From Bolinopsis microptera (lineage: Eukaryota; Ctenophora; Tentaculata; Lobata; Bolinopsidae): DNA of 64,000 bases. The notes beneath the pieces were generated by a model. The model made no database searches. It saw only the letters and a list, made by a program, of their open reading frames with translations, and had not been told where the DNA came from. The DNA is taken from the NCBI RefSeq assembly GCF_026151205.1, contig NC_087084.1, positions 536,812-600,811 on the forward strand, read 5' to 3'. Shown piece after piece: positions 22,587 to 35,000 of the stretch (its first letter is position 1; each line of letters opens with the position of its first letter). Position numbers and translations under genes: made by a program.

Positions 22587-25443
22587 CTGGGGGAGGGATG
22601 TGTTTACTATACGAGCAGGTCCAGGGAGGCTAGTGCCCACCCTGCCTGGAGGATGGTATCACTGGCGTACTTAGCTAGAATAACCTGGGAGAGGGATGTG
22701 TTTACTATACGAGCAGGTCCAGGGAGGCTAGTGCCCACCCTGCCTGGAGGATGGTATCACTGGCGTACTTAGCTAGAATAACCTGGGGGAGGGATGTGTT
22801 TACTATACGAGCAGGTCCAGGGAGGCTAGTGCCCACCCTGCCTGGAGGATGGTATCACTGGCGTACTTAGCTAGAATAACCTGGGGGAGGGATGTGTTTA
22901 CTATACGAGCAGGTCCAGGGAGGCTAGTGCCCACCCTGCCTGGAGGATGGTATCACTGGCGTACTTAGCTAGAATAACCTGGGGGAGGGATGTGTTTACT
23001 ATACGAGCAGGTCCAGGGAGGCTAGTGCCCACCCTGCCTGGAGGATGGTATCACTGGCGTACTTAGCTAGAATAACCTGGGGGAGGGATGTGTTTACTAT
23101 ACGAGCAGGTCCAGGGAGGCTAGTGCCCACCCTGCCTGGAGGATGGTATCACTGGCGTACTTAGCTAGAATAACCTGGGGGAGGGATGTGTTTACTATAC
23201 GAGCAGGTCCAGGGAGGCTAGTGCCCACCCTGCCTGGAGGATGGTATCACTGGCGTACTTAGCTAGAATAACCTGGGGGAGGGATGTGTTTACTATACGA
23301 GCAGGTCCAGGGAGGCTAGTGCCCACCCTGCCTGGAGGATGGTATCACTGGCGTACTTAGCTAGAATAACCTGGGGGAGGGATGTGTTTACTATACGAGC
23401 AGGTCCAGGGAGGCTAGTGCCCACCCTGCCTGGAGGATGGTATCACTGGCGTACTTAGCTAGAATAACCTGGGGGAGGGATGTGTTTACTATACGAGCAG
23501 GTCCAGGGAGGCTAGTGCCCACCCTGCCTGGAGGATGGTATCACTGGCGTACTTAGCTAGAATAACCTGGGGGAGGGATGTGTTTACTATACGAGCAGGT
23601 CCAGGGAGGCTAGTGCCCACCCTGCCTGGAGGATGGTATCACTGGCGTACTTAGCTAGAATAACCTGGGGGAGGGATGTGTTTACTATACGAGCAGGTCC
23701 AGGGAGGCTAGTGCCCACCCTGCCTGGAGGATGGTATCACTGGCGTACTTAGCTAGAATAACCTGGGGGAGGGATGTGTTTACTATACGAGCAGGTCCAG
23801 GGAGGCTAGTGCCCACCCTGCCTGGAGGATGGTATCACTGGCGTACTTAGCTAGAATAACCTGGGGGAGGGATGTGTTTACTATACGAGCAGGTCCAGGG
23901 AGGCTAGTGCCCACCCTGCCTGGAGGATGGTATCACTGGCGTACTTAGCTAGAATAACCTGGGGGAGGGATGTGTTTACTATACGAGCAGGTCCAGGGAG
24001 GCTAGTGCCCACCCTGCCTGGAGGATGGTATCACTGGCGTACTTAGCTAGAATAACCTGGGGGAGGGATGTGTTTACTATACGAGCAGGTCCAGGGAGGC
24101 TAGTGCCCACCCTGCCTGGAGGATGGTATCACTGGCGTACTTAGCTAGAATAACCTGGGGGAGGGATGTGTTTACTATACGAGCAGGTCCAGGGAGGCTA
24201 GTGCCCACCCTGCCTGGAGGATGGTATCACTGGCGTACTTAGCTAGAATAACCTGGGGGAGGGATGTGTTTACTATACGAGCAGGTCCAGGGAGGCTAGT
24301 GCCCACCCTGCCTGGAGGATGGTATCACTGGCGTACTTAGCTAGAATAACCTGGGGGAGGGATGTGTTTACTATACGAGCAGGTCCAGGGAGGCTAGTGC
24401 CCACCCTGCCTGGAGGATGGTATCACTGGCGTACTTAGCTAGAATAACCTGGGGGAGGGATGTGTTTACTATACGAGCAGGTCCAGGGAGGCTAGTGCCC
24501 ACCCTGCCTGGAGGATGGTATCACTGGCGTACTTAGCTAGAATAACCTGGGGGAGGGATGTGTTTACTATACGAGCAGGTCCAGGGAGGCTAGTGCCCAC
24601 CCTGCCTGGAGGATGGTATCACTGGCGTACTTAGCTAGAATAACCTGGGGGAGGGATGTGTTTACTATACGAGCAGGTCCAGGGAGGCTAGTGCCCACCC
24701 TGCCTGGAGGATGGTATCACTGGCGTACTTAGCTAGAATAACCTGGGGGAGGGATGTGTTTACTATACGAGCAGGTCCAGGGAGGCTAGTGCCCACCCTG
24801 CCTGGAGGATGGTATCACTGGCGTACTTAGCTAGAATAACCTGGGGGAGGGATGTGTTTACTATACGAGCAGGTCCAGGGAGGCTAGTGCCCACCCTGCC
24901 TGGAGGATGGTATCACTGGCGTACTTAGCTAGAATAACCTGGGGGAGGGATGTGTTTACTATACGAGCAGGTCCAGGGAGGCTAGTGCCCACCCTGCCTG
25001 GAGGATGGTATCACTGGCGTACTTAGCTAGAATAACCTGGGGGAGGGATGTGTTTACTATACGAGCAGGTCCAGGGAGGCTAGTGCCCACCCTGCCTGGA
25101 GGATGGTATCACTGGCGTACTTAGCTAGAATAACCTGGGGGAGGGATGTGTTTACTATACGAGCAGGTCCAGGGAGGCTAGTGCCCACCCTGCCTGGAGG
25201 ATGGTATCACTGGCGTACTTAGCTAGAATAACCTGGGGGAGGGATTAGTTTACTATACGAGCAGGTCCAGGGAGGCTAGTGCCCACCCTGCCTGGAGGAT
25301 GGTATCACTGGCGTACTTAGCTAGAATAACCTGGGGGAGGGATGTGTTTACTATACGAGCAGGTCCAGGGAGGCTAGTGCCCACCCTACCTGGAGGATGG
25401 TATCACTGGCGTACTTAGCTAGAATAACCTGGGGGAGGGATGT
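22514..25443 (-). repeat. 98-bp array: 3' splice site plus 73 exon bases of VPS13B, about 30 copies
   Basis: The period is 98 bp (gagcag at 22515, 22613, 22711 and on). On the minus strand each unit holds 25 intronic bases ending ACATCCCTCCCCCAG, then GTTATTCTAGCTAAGTACGC and the rest of 73 coding bases. All but the last copy run from CTGGACCTGCTC into GTATAGTAA, so using an upstream acceptor without another splice adds VILAKYASDTIL... LDLLV and then a stop. Copies are almost identical; the few variants include ggattag at about 25245. Confidence 0.97.
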
Positions 25444-25588
25444 GTTTAATAAGAATACTCACAGTGAGAGTAAGTGCAGCAACTAGAACGCACTATTACT
25501 ATTATTATTATTAGAACGCACTACTACTACTACTACTACTAAGAGTTGGGAAGTATATTAATGAACATATGAAATGGTGTTTAATGGT

Positions 25589-25840
25589 GGGTAACCTCGC
25601 AACTGGTAACCTCATTATATTTAGTTTTTATAGGGTAACCTCGCAACTGGTAACCTCATTATATTTAGTTTTTATAGGGTAACCTCGCAACTGGTAACCT
25701 CATTATATTTAGTTTTTATAGGGTAACCTCGCAACTGGTAACCTCATTATATTTAGTTTTTATAGGGTAACCTCGCAACTGGTAACCTCATTATATTTAG
25801 TTTTTATAGGGTAACCTCGCAACTGGTAACCTCATTATAT
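25589..25840. repeat. 44-bp minisatellite, left part (about 6 copies)
   Basis: Units gggtaacctcgcaactggta, acctcattatatttag, tttttata. This is the same array as 29085-36199, split by the inserted element at 25841-29084. On the minus strand the unit contains TGAG|GTTACC and CGAG|GTTACC. Confidence 0.96.
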
Positions 25841-26336
25841 GGGGGGGGGGGGGGGGGGGGGTGTAACCCAAAAAAACCCAACCCCTACCCAAGAAAAGGT
25901 AATACTGGGATTGGGTTTTTTTGGGTTTTTTAAACAAAATTTAAACAAAATTCTAGCCATTTCATTAATTGTATTGAATGTGAATTATTTCCCACTGAGT
26001 CTTACCTACGTGTTGTTCTCATGTCTTAACTTAATAGATAGTTTACATAGTATATGAGTGTGTTTATATTGATAGTATGTTATCACGATAGCAAACAGGA
26101 TGTCTCGATCATCGAGATATAATCCATATTAATGCACAAAGTGGAAATGTGGCAAATGTGTTCTCCTGTCATGGAAGGAGGCTATGACGAAGGTCAAGGG
26201 CAAGTCAAAGCACATGACTTAAATTACTTGACTTAAGGCGGCTTCAGAGTCCGAGTCTCAATGATGTGTCTCCAAAGCTTTCTGTCCGCCATAAGCTCCT
26301 TAATCTCCCCAGTGTTCTTGAGTACGGTGTCACTTA

Positions 26337-26895
26337 TTAGGTTATCGACGAAAGTGAGCGGTGGTCTGCCCCTCCCTCTGGTCCCATGGCTAGGTTCCCG
26401 AAGGAGAAGTTGGTGTACTGCCAGGTCATCACATCGCTGGATCTCTGGATGTGCCCAGCCGACCTCATTCTTCTGGCCTGTATCTTCGAACTATCTCTTG
26501 GGAGTGATTTAAAGACCTCTTTGTTGGTGCGATGTTCTCTCCAGTCCACGTTTAGGGCCATCCAAAGCATTTTACTGTAACATCCGTCTATTCTTTTCAA
26601 AGATTCTGTCATTGTCCACGTTTCCGTTCCATACAGGAAGATTGATTCAACTGTAGCCTTGAAACAGACGGATCTTTAAATCTCGGCGCAAATTGGACCT
26701 CCATATAGCCTTCATTTTGTGGTAGGCAGCCCATGCCTTGGCCTTGCGTACCCTAAAGTCGTGCTCTGTTGTACTTATCCAGGCTCCTGGGTAGAAAAAA
26801 TCCTCAACTTCCTCTAAGGCATGTCCGTCCTTAGAAGTTATTGTGTGTGGCTCCTCTTCTACTAAATTAACAGTAAGATGCTTGGTTTTAGACAA
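26337..26895 (-). pseudogene. Non-LTR retrotransposon reverse transcriptase, C-terminal fragment, frameshifted
   Basis: Two adjoining minus-strand frames. The first reads KHLTVNL ... DGHALEEVEDFFYPGAWI ... VRKAKAWAAYHKMKAIW, then RDLKIRLF. After a shift near 26650 the second reads MTESLKRIDGCYSKMLWMAL, then NVDWREHRTN and RRMRSAGHI. This order is typical of the region after the RT palm in animal LINEs (EEP-RT type). Stops and the frameshift make it inactive. Most of the RT catalytic core is missing between here and the endonuclease fragment. Confidence 0.8.
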
Positions 26896-27009
26896 AAGAG
26901 ATTTTCTGCCTCCTCATCAGATGAGGCTTCTGTAGGACTGTAGCATGTGATGACAGTGAGCCTGCGCTTTCCATTGAAAGACATGGTGAGGATCCTTGCG
27001 CTGTAAGAT

Positions 27010-27290
27010 TTTATAAGACTTAAATAGCCTCATATGCTGTCCTCGTCAAGATGATTCCTACTCTCCCATTAGAAGCGCCAGCTGCGTTTCTCCACACAGA
27101 TGAGGTCACTAGATGAATCCCTTTGTTCATCTTTTCTATCCTGGTAGGCTCAGAATGCACTACATGATGTTCTTGCAGGCCAAGGATGTGCAGTTTGATT
27201 CGAGAAAATAGTTCTGCAAGTTCTTAGTTCGATGCGTTTGTGCTGTTCTCTGGCTGTTCTTATGTTAAATGTGCTAACCTTAGCAGTCCT
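27010..27290 (-). pseudogene. Non-LTR retrotransposon endonuclease (EEP) fragment
   Basis: Minus-strand reading KVSTFNIRTAREQHKRIEL, then after a small frame change ELFSRIKLHILGLQEHHVVH and VTSSVWRNAAGASNGRVGII, ending at a stop. The GLQEH block carries the conserved Glu of exonuclease-endonuclease-phosphatase domains, and the N-terminal FNIRT fits the start of such domains. It lies in the same sense and order as the RT fragment but only about 110 bp away, so an internal deletion removed the RT core. Confidence 0.75.
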
Positions 27291-28389
27291 TTTACATGAT
27301 ACAATACAATTAATGTTCATATTTTTTTGATGTTTTCTTGTTTGACTTTCTGTAGAAATAGGTTGTCGTGTTGTGGAGACCGAGTTATCAGCTTCTGTAA
27401 TAGCAGCGTAATTACCCCGGCAACCACTTCCACTAGAAAAATAAGGGGCTTTAACCCTTAAGCTGTTGATAAGATTCATATTGACTTTTCAGTTGGCTCA
27501 CAATCCTGTGCAGTCCCCCTGCACATTGGCAGTGGATTGTGTTCTTAACTCTTGCGCCACTAAAAGAGTAAAAGGTTAAGGCAATCCGCTTGAACAAAAG
27601 CCATCTTTAACTCTCGCCATAATATCTTGGGTATCTTGAGCATGTAATTGCACGAACATATGCTATACAAGACAAATGTGACACTTCCTTTTTCTACCAA
27701 ACAGCATCAGTTGTAATCCTTACCCAATCGTCACCTGCTCCAGTGTGGGACTTTCCGATTTTATCCCAAAAGCATAAGGAGGTTAGAGTGAGAAACAGAG
27801 CTACACTTTAGCGGGGACTAACCCTTCCCCTGACTACCTCGTTACCCGGTACCCCGGGCATAGGGAGCCGTAATCCTGACTACCAGAGTGTGGTCCAGTC
27901 TAGCTGGGTCATAGTAGACTAGGTTGAACAGGGTAACAGCCAACACCTCTTTAGCTACTGTGCAATCCACAGTAAAGATTTACGAGTCTCAAAGCCTCTT
28001 GTAGACCAAGAGTTAAGGAGTCAATAGATCAAATTATTGAACTTCCGGGGCTCCCGTCTCCCGTCGACCGTCCTGCCTTTAGCCTGGACCCCCTGTCCAG
28101 TATCCAGTCTTCACCACGTGGAGGTAGTGGCTTTCATCATGCTGTCCGATGAGTGTCTGGAAGAGGGCACCAGCAGGATACCCCTTTTCAAAGTTCTGGG
28201 AGCCTCACATCAGACCAGGGCTTCCACCCAGCTTCTATCCAGCGGTGACGCCTTGGGCCACCTAAGCTTCACACAACCATTGAAAGACCACCTGCCTACT
28301 TGTAAAAATGTTTATGATGCGATAAGGACACTGTAACTTTGAAGGAGAGGCTTTCCAACCATCTTCTGACGGAGCAGAGAGTGACGAAG

Positions 28390-28665
28390 CGGAAACAGAT
28401 GATGAAGAATAGATGTGGAGGATATTGACTCATCAGAGGAATGGGCGAAAATAGTAACTGTGTATGGTGATGCTCTGCATCATGATACGGCTGTTGAGGT
28501 TTGCCTCAATGGAGGGCGAGATCGAATGCCATCCCAATCAAGATTTTAGCGACTCCAGGGCTATAAACAAGCGAAGATATCACTTAATATCACATGTGAT
28601 CACGCAGCTGATGGTAACTGCAAGATTCTTTCAGTTGGAGATAGAGCATTTGTTTCTCGTTAAGC
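28390..28665 (+). pseudogene. Possible degenerate OTU-like peptidase fragment in the element
   Basis: One plus-strand frame reads DVEDIDSSEEWAKIVTVYGD ..., then, past one stop, QGYKQAKISLNITCDHA and ADGNCKILSVGDRAF before another stop. DGNC is the catalytic-Cys motif of OTU-type peptidases, often carried by transposable elements. Similarity rests on this motif and its spacing only, so it is a weak assignment. Confidence 0.3.
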
Positions 28666-29084
28666 GGATGATCAGGAAAACGGAAACAGAGATCGTGAAG
28701 GTGAGAAGAAAAGGCTTTATTCCTCTCGTACCGGTTGCGGTCAGGGTTGGGGTCATCAGTGAGTTGCGTCCCTACTAACTCAATTTGCCATGGCCATCGA
28801 AGTGAGCATTACATATGGCTGATATCATATCTGGATGGCCAACTTCTTCTGAGCACATCAGTGAATAAAATAACTGCTTTTGGGTGATATTTAAGCGATT
28901 ATATCTATTTGATGATGTTTGTAGTGATGAACACCAACAGTGATGTTGTACTAGATAATTGTTTTGCTAGGTGCCTAAATGATTTATTTCCTTCAAATGA
29001 AAAATTTGTAAAAAACCCAAAAAAACCCAACTCCTACCCTAGAAAAGGTCATACTGGGATTGGGTTTTTTTGGGTTACTCCCCC

Positions 29085-32000
29085 TTATATTTAGTTTTTA
29101 TAGGGTAACCTCGCAACTGGTAACCTCATTATATTTAGTTTTTATATGGGTAACCTCGCAACTGGTAACCTCATTATATTTAGTTTTTATAGGGTAACCT
29201 CGCAACTGGTAACCTCATTATATTTAGTTTTATAGGGTAACCTCGCAACTGGTAACCTCATTATATTTAGTTTCTATAGGGTAACCTCGCAACTGGTAAC
29301 CTCATTATATTTAGTTTCTATAGGGTAACCTCGCAACTGGTAACCTCATTATATTTAGTTTCTATAGGGTAACCTCGCAACTGGTAACCTCATTATATTT
29401 AGTTTCTATAGGTAACCTCGCAACTGGTAACCTCATTATATTTAGTTTTAATAGGGTAACCTCGCAACTGGTAACCTCATTATATTTAGTTTTTATAGGG
29501 TAACCTCGCAACTGGTAACCTCATTATATTTAGTTTTTATAGGGTAACCTCGCAACTGGTAACCTCATTATATTTAGTATTTTATAGGGTAACCTCGCAA
29601 CTGGTAACCTCATTATATTTAGTTTTTATAGGGTAACCTCGCAACTGGTAACCTCATTATATTTAGTTTTTATTAGGGTAACCTCGCAACTGGTAACCTC
29701 ATTATATTTAGTTTTTATAGGGTAACCTCGCAACTGGTAACCTCATTATATTTAGTTTTTATAGGGTAACCTCGCAACTGGTAACCTCATTATATTTAGT
29801 TTTTATAGGGTAACCCTCGCAAACTGGTAACCTCCATTATATTTAGTTTTTATAGGGTAACCTCGCAACTGGTAACCTCATTATATTTAGTTTCTATAGG
29901 GTAACCTCGCAACTGGTAACCTCATTATATTTAGTTTTTATAGGGTAAACCTCGCAACTGGTAACCTCATTATATTTAGTTTTTACAGGGTAACCTCGCA
30001 ACTGGTAACCTCATTATATTTAGTTTATATAGGGTAACCTCGCAACTGGTAACCTCATTATATTTAGTTTTTATAGGGTAACCTCGCAACTGGTAACCTC
30101 ATTATATTTAGTTTCTATAGGGTAACCTCGCAACTGGTAACCTCATTATATTTAGTTTTTATAGGGTAACCTCGCAACTGATAACCTCATTATATTTAGT
30201 TTTTATAGGGTAACCTCGCAACTGGTAACCTCATTATATTTAGTTTTTATAGGGTAACCTCGCAACTGGTAACCTCATTATATTTAGTTTTTATAGGGTA
30301 ACCTCGCAACTGGTAACCTCATTATATTTAGTTTCTATAGGGTAACCTCGCAACTGGTAACCTCATTATATTTAGGTTTCTATAGGGTTACCTCGCAATG
30401 GTAACCTCATTATATTTAGTTTCTATAGGGTAACCTCGAACTGGTAACCTCATTATATTAGTTTCTATAGGGTAACCTCGGCAACTGGTAACCTCCATTA
30501 TATTTAGTTTTTATAGGGTAACCTCGCAACTGGTAACCTCATTATATTTAGTTTTTATAGGGTAACCTCGCAACTGGTAACCTCATTATATTTAGTTTTT
30601 ATAGGGTAACCTCGCAACTGGTAACCTCATTATATTTAGTTTTTATAGGGTAACCTCGCAAACTGGTAACCTCATTATATTTAGTTTTTTATAGGGTAAC
30701 CTCGCAACTGGTAACCTCATTATATTTAGTTTCTATAGGGTAACCTCGCAACTGGTAACCTCATTATATTTAGTTTTTATAGGGTTACCTCGCAACTGGT
30801 AACCTCATTATATTTAGTTTTTATAGGGTAACCTCGCAACTGGTAACCTCATTATATTTAGTTTTTTATAGGGTAACCTCGCAACTGGTAACCTCATCAT
30901 ATTTAGTTTTTATAGGGTAACTCGCAACTGGTAACCTCATTATATTTAGTTTTTACAGGGTACCTCGCAAACTGGTAACCTCATTATATTTAGTTTATAT
31001 AGGGTAACCTCGCAACTGTAACCTCATTATATTTAGTTTTTTATAGGGTAACCTCGCAACTGGTAACCTCATATATTTAGTTTCTATAGGGTAACCTCGC
31101 AACTGGTAACCTCATTATATTTAGTTTTTATAGGGTAACTCGCAACTGATAACCTCATTATATTTAGTTTTTATAGGGTAACCTCGCAACTGGTAACCTC
31201 ATTATATTTAGTTTTTATAGGGTAACCTCGCAACTGGTAACCTCATTATATTTAGTTTTATAGGGTAACCTCGCAACTGGTAACCTCATTATATTTAGTT
31301 TTTATAGGGTAACCTCGCAACTGGTAACCTCATTATATTTAGTTTCTATAGGGTAACCTCGCAACTGGTAACCTCATTATATTTAGTTTCTATAGGGTTA
31401 CCTCGCAACTGGTAACCTCATTATATTTAGTTTCTATAGGGTAACCTCGCAACTGGTAACCTCATTATATTTAGTTTTTATAGGGTAACCTCGCAACTGG
31501 TAACCTCATTATATTTAGTTTTTATAGGGTAACCTCGCAACTGGTAACCTCATTATATTTAGTTTTTATAGGGTAACCTCGCAACTGGTAACCTCATTAT
31601 ATTTAGTTTTTATAGGGTAACCTCGCAACTGGTAACCTCATTATATTTAGTTTTTATAGGGTAACCTCGCAACTGGTAACCTCATTATATTTAGTTTTTA
31701 TAGGGTAACCTCGCAACTGGTAACCTCATTATATTTAGTTTCTATAGGGTAACCTCGCAACTGGTAACCTCATTATATTTAGTTTTTATAGGGTTACCTC
31801 GCAACTGGTAACCTCATTATATTTAGTTTTTATAGGGTAACCTCGCAACTGGTAACCTCATTATATTTAGTTTTTATAGGGTAACCTCGCAACTGGTAAC
31901 CTCATTATATTTAGTTTTTATAGGGTAACCTCGCAACTGGTAACCTCATTATATTTAGTTTTATAGGGTAACCTCGCAACTGGTAACCTCATTATATTTA

Positions 32001-35000
32001 GTTTTTATAGGGTAACCTCGCAACTGGTAACCTCATTATATTTAGTTTTTATAGGGTAACCTCGCAACTGGTAACCTCATTATATTTAGTTTTTATAGGG
32101 TAACCTCGCAACTGCTAACCTCATTATATTCAGTTTTTATAGGGTAACCTCGCAACTGGTAACCTCATTATATTTAGTTTTTATAGGGTAACCTCGCAAC
32201 TGGTAACCTCATTATATTTAGTTTTTATAGGGTAACCTCGCAACTGGTAACCTCATTATATTCAGTTTTTATAGGGTAACCTCGCAACTGGTAACCTCAT
32301 TATATTCAGTTTTTATAGGGTAACCTCGCAACTGGTAACCTCATTATATTTAGTTTTTATAGGGTAACCTCGCAACTGGTAACCTCATTATATTTAGTTT
32401 TATAGGGTAACCTCGCAACTGGTAACCTCATTATATTTAGTTTTTATAGGGTACCTCGCAACTGGTAACCTCATTATATTTAGTTTTTATAGGGTAACCT
32501 CGCAACTGGTAACCTCATTATATTTAGTTTTTATAGGGTAACCTCGCAACTGGTAACCTCATTATATTTAGTTTTTATAGGGTAACCTCGCAACTGGTAA
32601 CCTCATTATATTTAGTTTTTATAGGGTAACCTCGCAACTGGTAACCTCATTATATTTAGTTTTTATAGGGTAACCTCGCAACTGGTAACCTCATTATATT
32701 TAGTTTTTATAGGGTAACCTCGCAACTGGTAACCTCATTATATTTAGTTTTTATAGGGTAACCTCGCAACTGCTAACCTCATTATATTTAGTTTTTATAG
32801 GGTAACCTCGCAACTGGTAACCTCATTATATTTAGTTTTTATAGGGTAACCTCGCAACTGGTAACCTCATTATATTTAGTTTTTATAGGGTAACCTCGCA
32901 ACTGGTAACCTCATTATATTTAGTTTTTATAGGGTAACCTCGCAACTGGTAACCTCATTATATTTAGTTTTTATAGGGTAACCTCGCAACTGGTAACCTC
33001 ATTATATTTAGTTTTTATAGGGTAACCTCGCAACTGGTAACCTCATTATATTTAGTTTTTATAGGGTAACCTCGCAACTGGTAACCTCATTATATTTAGT
33101 TTTTATAGGGTAACCTCGCAACTGGTAACCTCATTATATTTAGTTTTTATAGGGTAACCTCGCAACTGGTAACCTCATTATATTTAGTTTTTATAGGGTA
33201 ACCTCGCAACTGGTAACCTCATTATATTTAGTTTTTATAGGGTAACCTCGCAACTGGTAACCTCATTATATTTAGTTTTTATAGGGTAACCTCGCAACTG
33301 GTAACCTCATTATATTTAGTTTTTATAGGGTAACCTCGCAACTGGTAACCTCATTATATTTAGTTTTTATAGGGTAACCTCGCAACTGGTAACCTCATTA
33401 TATTTAGTTTTTATAGGGTAACCTCGCAACTGGTAACCTCATTATATTTAGTTTTTATAGGGTAACCTCGCAACTGGTAACCTCATTATATTTAGTTTTT
33501 ATAGGGTAACCTCGCAACTGGTAACCTCATTATATTTAGTTTTTATAGGGTAACCTCGCAACTGGTAACCTCATTATATTAGTTTTTATAGGGTAACCTC
33601 GCAACTGGTAACCTCATTTTATTTAGTTTTTATAGGGTAACCTCGCAACTGGTAACCTCATTATATTTAGTTTCTATAGGGTAACCTCGCAACTGGTAAC
33701 CTCATTATATTTAGTTTCTATAGGGTAACCTCGCAACTGGTAACCTCATTATATTTAGTTTTTACAGGGTAACCTCGCAACTGGTAACCTCATTATATTT
33801 AGTTTATACAGGGTAACCTCGCAACTGGTAACCTCATTATATTTAGTTTTTATAGGGTAACCTCGCAACTGGTAACCTCATTATATTTAGTTTCTATAGG
33901 GTAACCTCGCAACTGGTAACCTCATTATATTTAGTTTCTATAGGGTAACCTCGCAACTGGTAACCTCATTATATTTAGTTTTTATAGGGTAACCTCGCAA
34001 CTGGTAACCTCATTATATTTAGTTTTTATAGGGTAACCTCGCAACTGGTAACCTCATTATATTTAGTTTTTATAGGGTAACCTCGCAACTGGTAACTTCA
34101 TTATATTTAGTTTTTATAGGGTAACCTCGCAACTGGTAACCTCATTATATTTAGTTTTTATAGGGTAACCTCGCAACTGGTAACCTCATTATATTTAGTT
34201 TTTATAGGGTAACCTCGCAACTGGTAACCTCATTATATTTAGTTTTTATAGGGTAACCTCGCAACTGGTAACCTCATTATATTTAGTTTTTATAGGGTAA
34301 CCTCGCAACTGGTAACCTCATTATATTTAGTTTTTATAGGGTAACCTCGCAACTGGTAACCTCATTATATTAGTTTTTATAGGGTAACCTCGCAACTGGT
34401 AACCTCATTATATTTAGTTTTTATAGGGTAACCTCGCAACTGGTAACCTCATTATATTTAGTTTTTATAGGGTAACCTCGCAACTGGTAACCTCATTATA
34501 TTTAGTTTTTATAGGGTAACCTCGCAACTGGTAACCTCATTATATTTAGTTTTTATAGGGTAACCTCGCAACTGGTAACCTCATTATATTTAGTTTTTAT
34601 AGGGTAACCTCGCAACTGGTAACCTCATTTTATTTAGTTTTTATAGGGTAACCTCGCAACTGGTAACCTCATTATATTTAGTTTCTATAGGGTAACCTCG
34701 CAACTGGTAACCTCATTATATTTAGTTTCTATAGGGTAACCTCGCAACTGGTAACCTCATTATATTTAGTTTTTACAGGGTAACCTCGCAACTGGTAACC
34801 TCATTATATTTAGTTTATACAGGGTAACCTCGCAACTGGTAACCTCATTATATTTAGTTTTTATAGGGTAACCTCGCAACTGGTAACCTCATTATATTTA
34901 GTTTCTATAGGGTAACCTCGCAACTGGTAACCTCATTATATTTAGTTTCTATAGGGTAACCTCGCAACTGGTAACCTCATTATATTTAGTTTTTATAGGG

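Larger units (their letters stand above)
25841..29084. mobile_element. 3.2 kb transposable element inserted in the 44-bp array
   Basis: The element is flanked by a 6-bp target duplication TTATAT (25835-25840 and 29085-29090). It has inverted ends: G-tract, then gtAACCCAAAAAAACCCAA on the left, mirrored by TTGGGTTTTTTTGGGTTact, then CCCCC on the right. The left G-tract is 21 bases and the right C-tract is 5. Each end also carries a roughly 60-bp hairpin-like block (acccaaaaaaaccc ... gggtttttttggg) whose loop (gaaaaggt.atactggga) is in direct orientation at both ends. TIRs and a short TSD point to a DNA transposon. Inside are broken non-LTR retrotransposon fragments on the minus strand and a possible OTU-like fragment on the plus strand. 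Superfamily not recognised. Confidence 0.8.

Noticed and set aside
26261-26580. Plus-strand ORFs inside the 3.2 kb element
   Set aside because: They are antisense shadows of the minus-strand reverse-transcriptase remnant.
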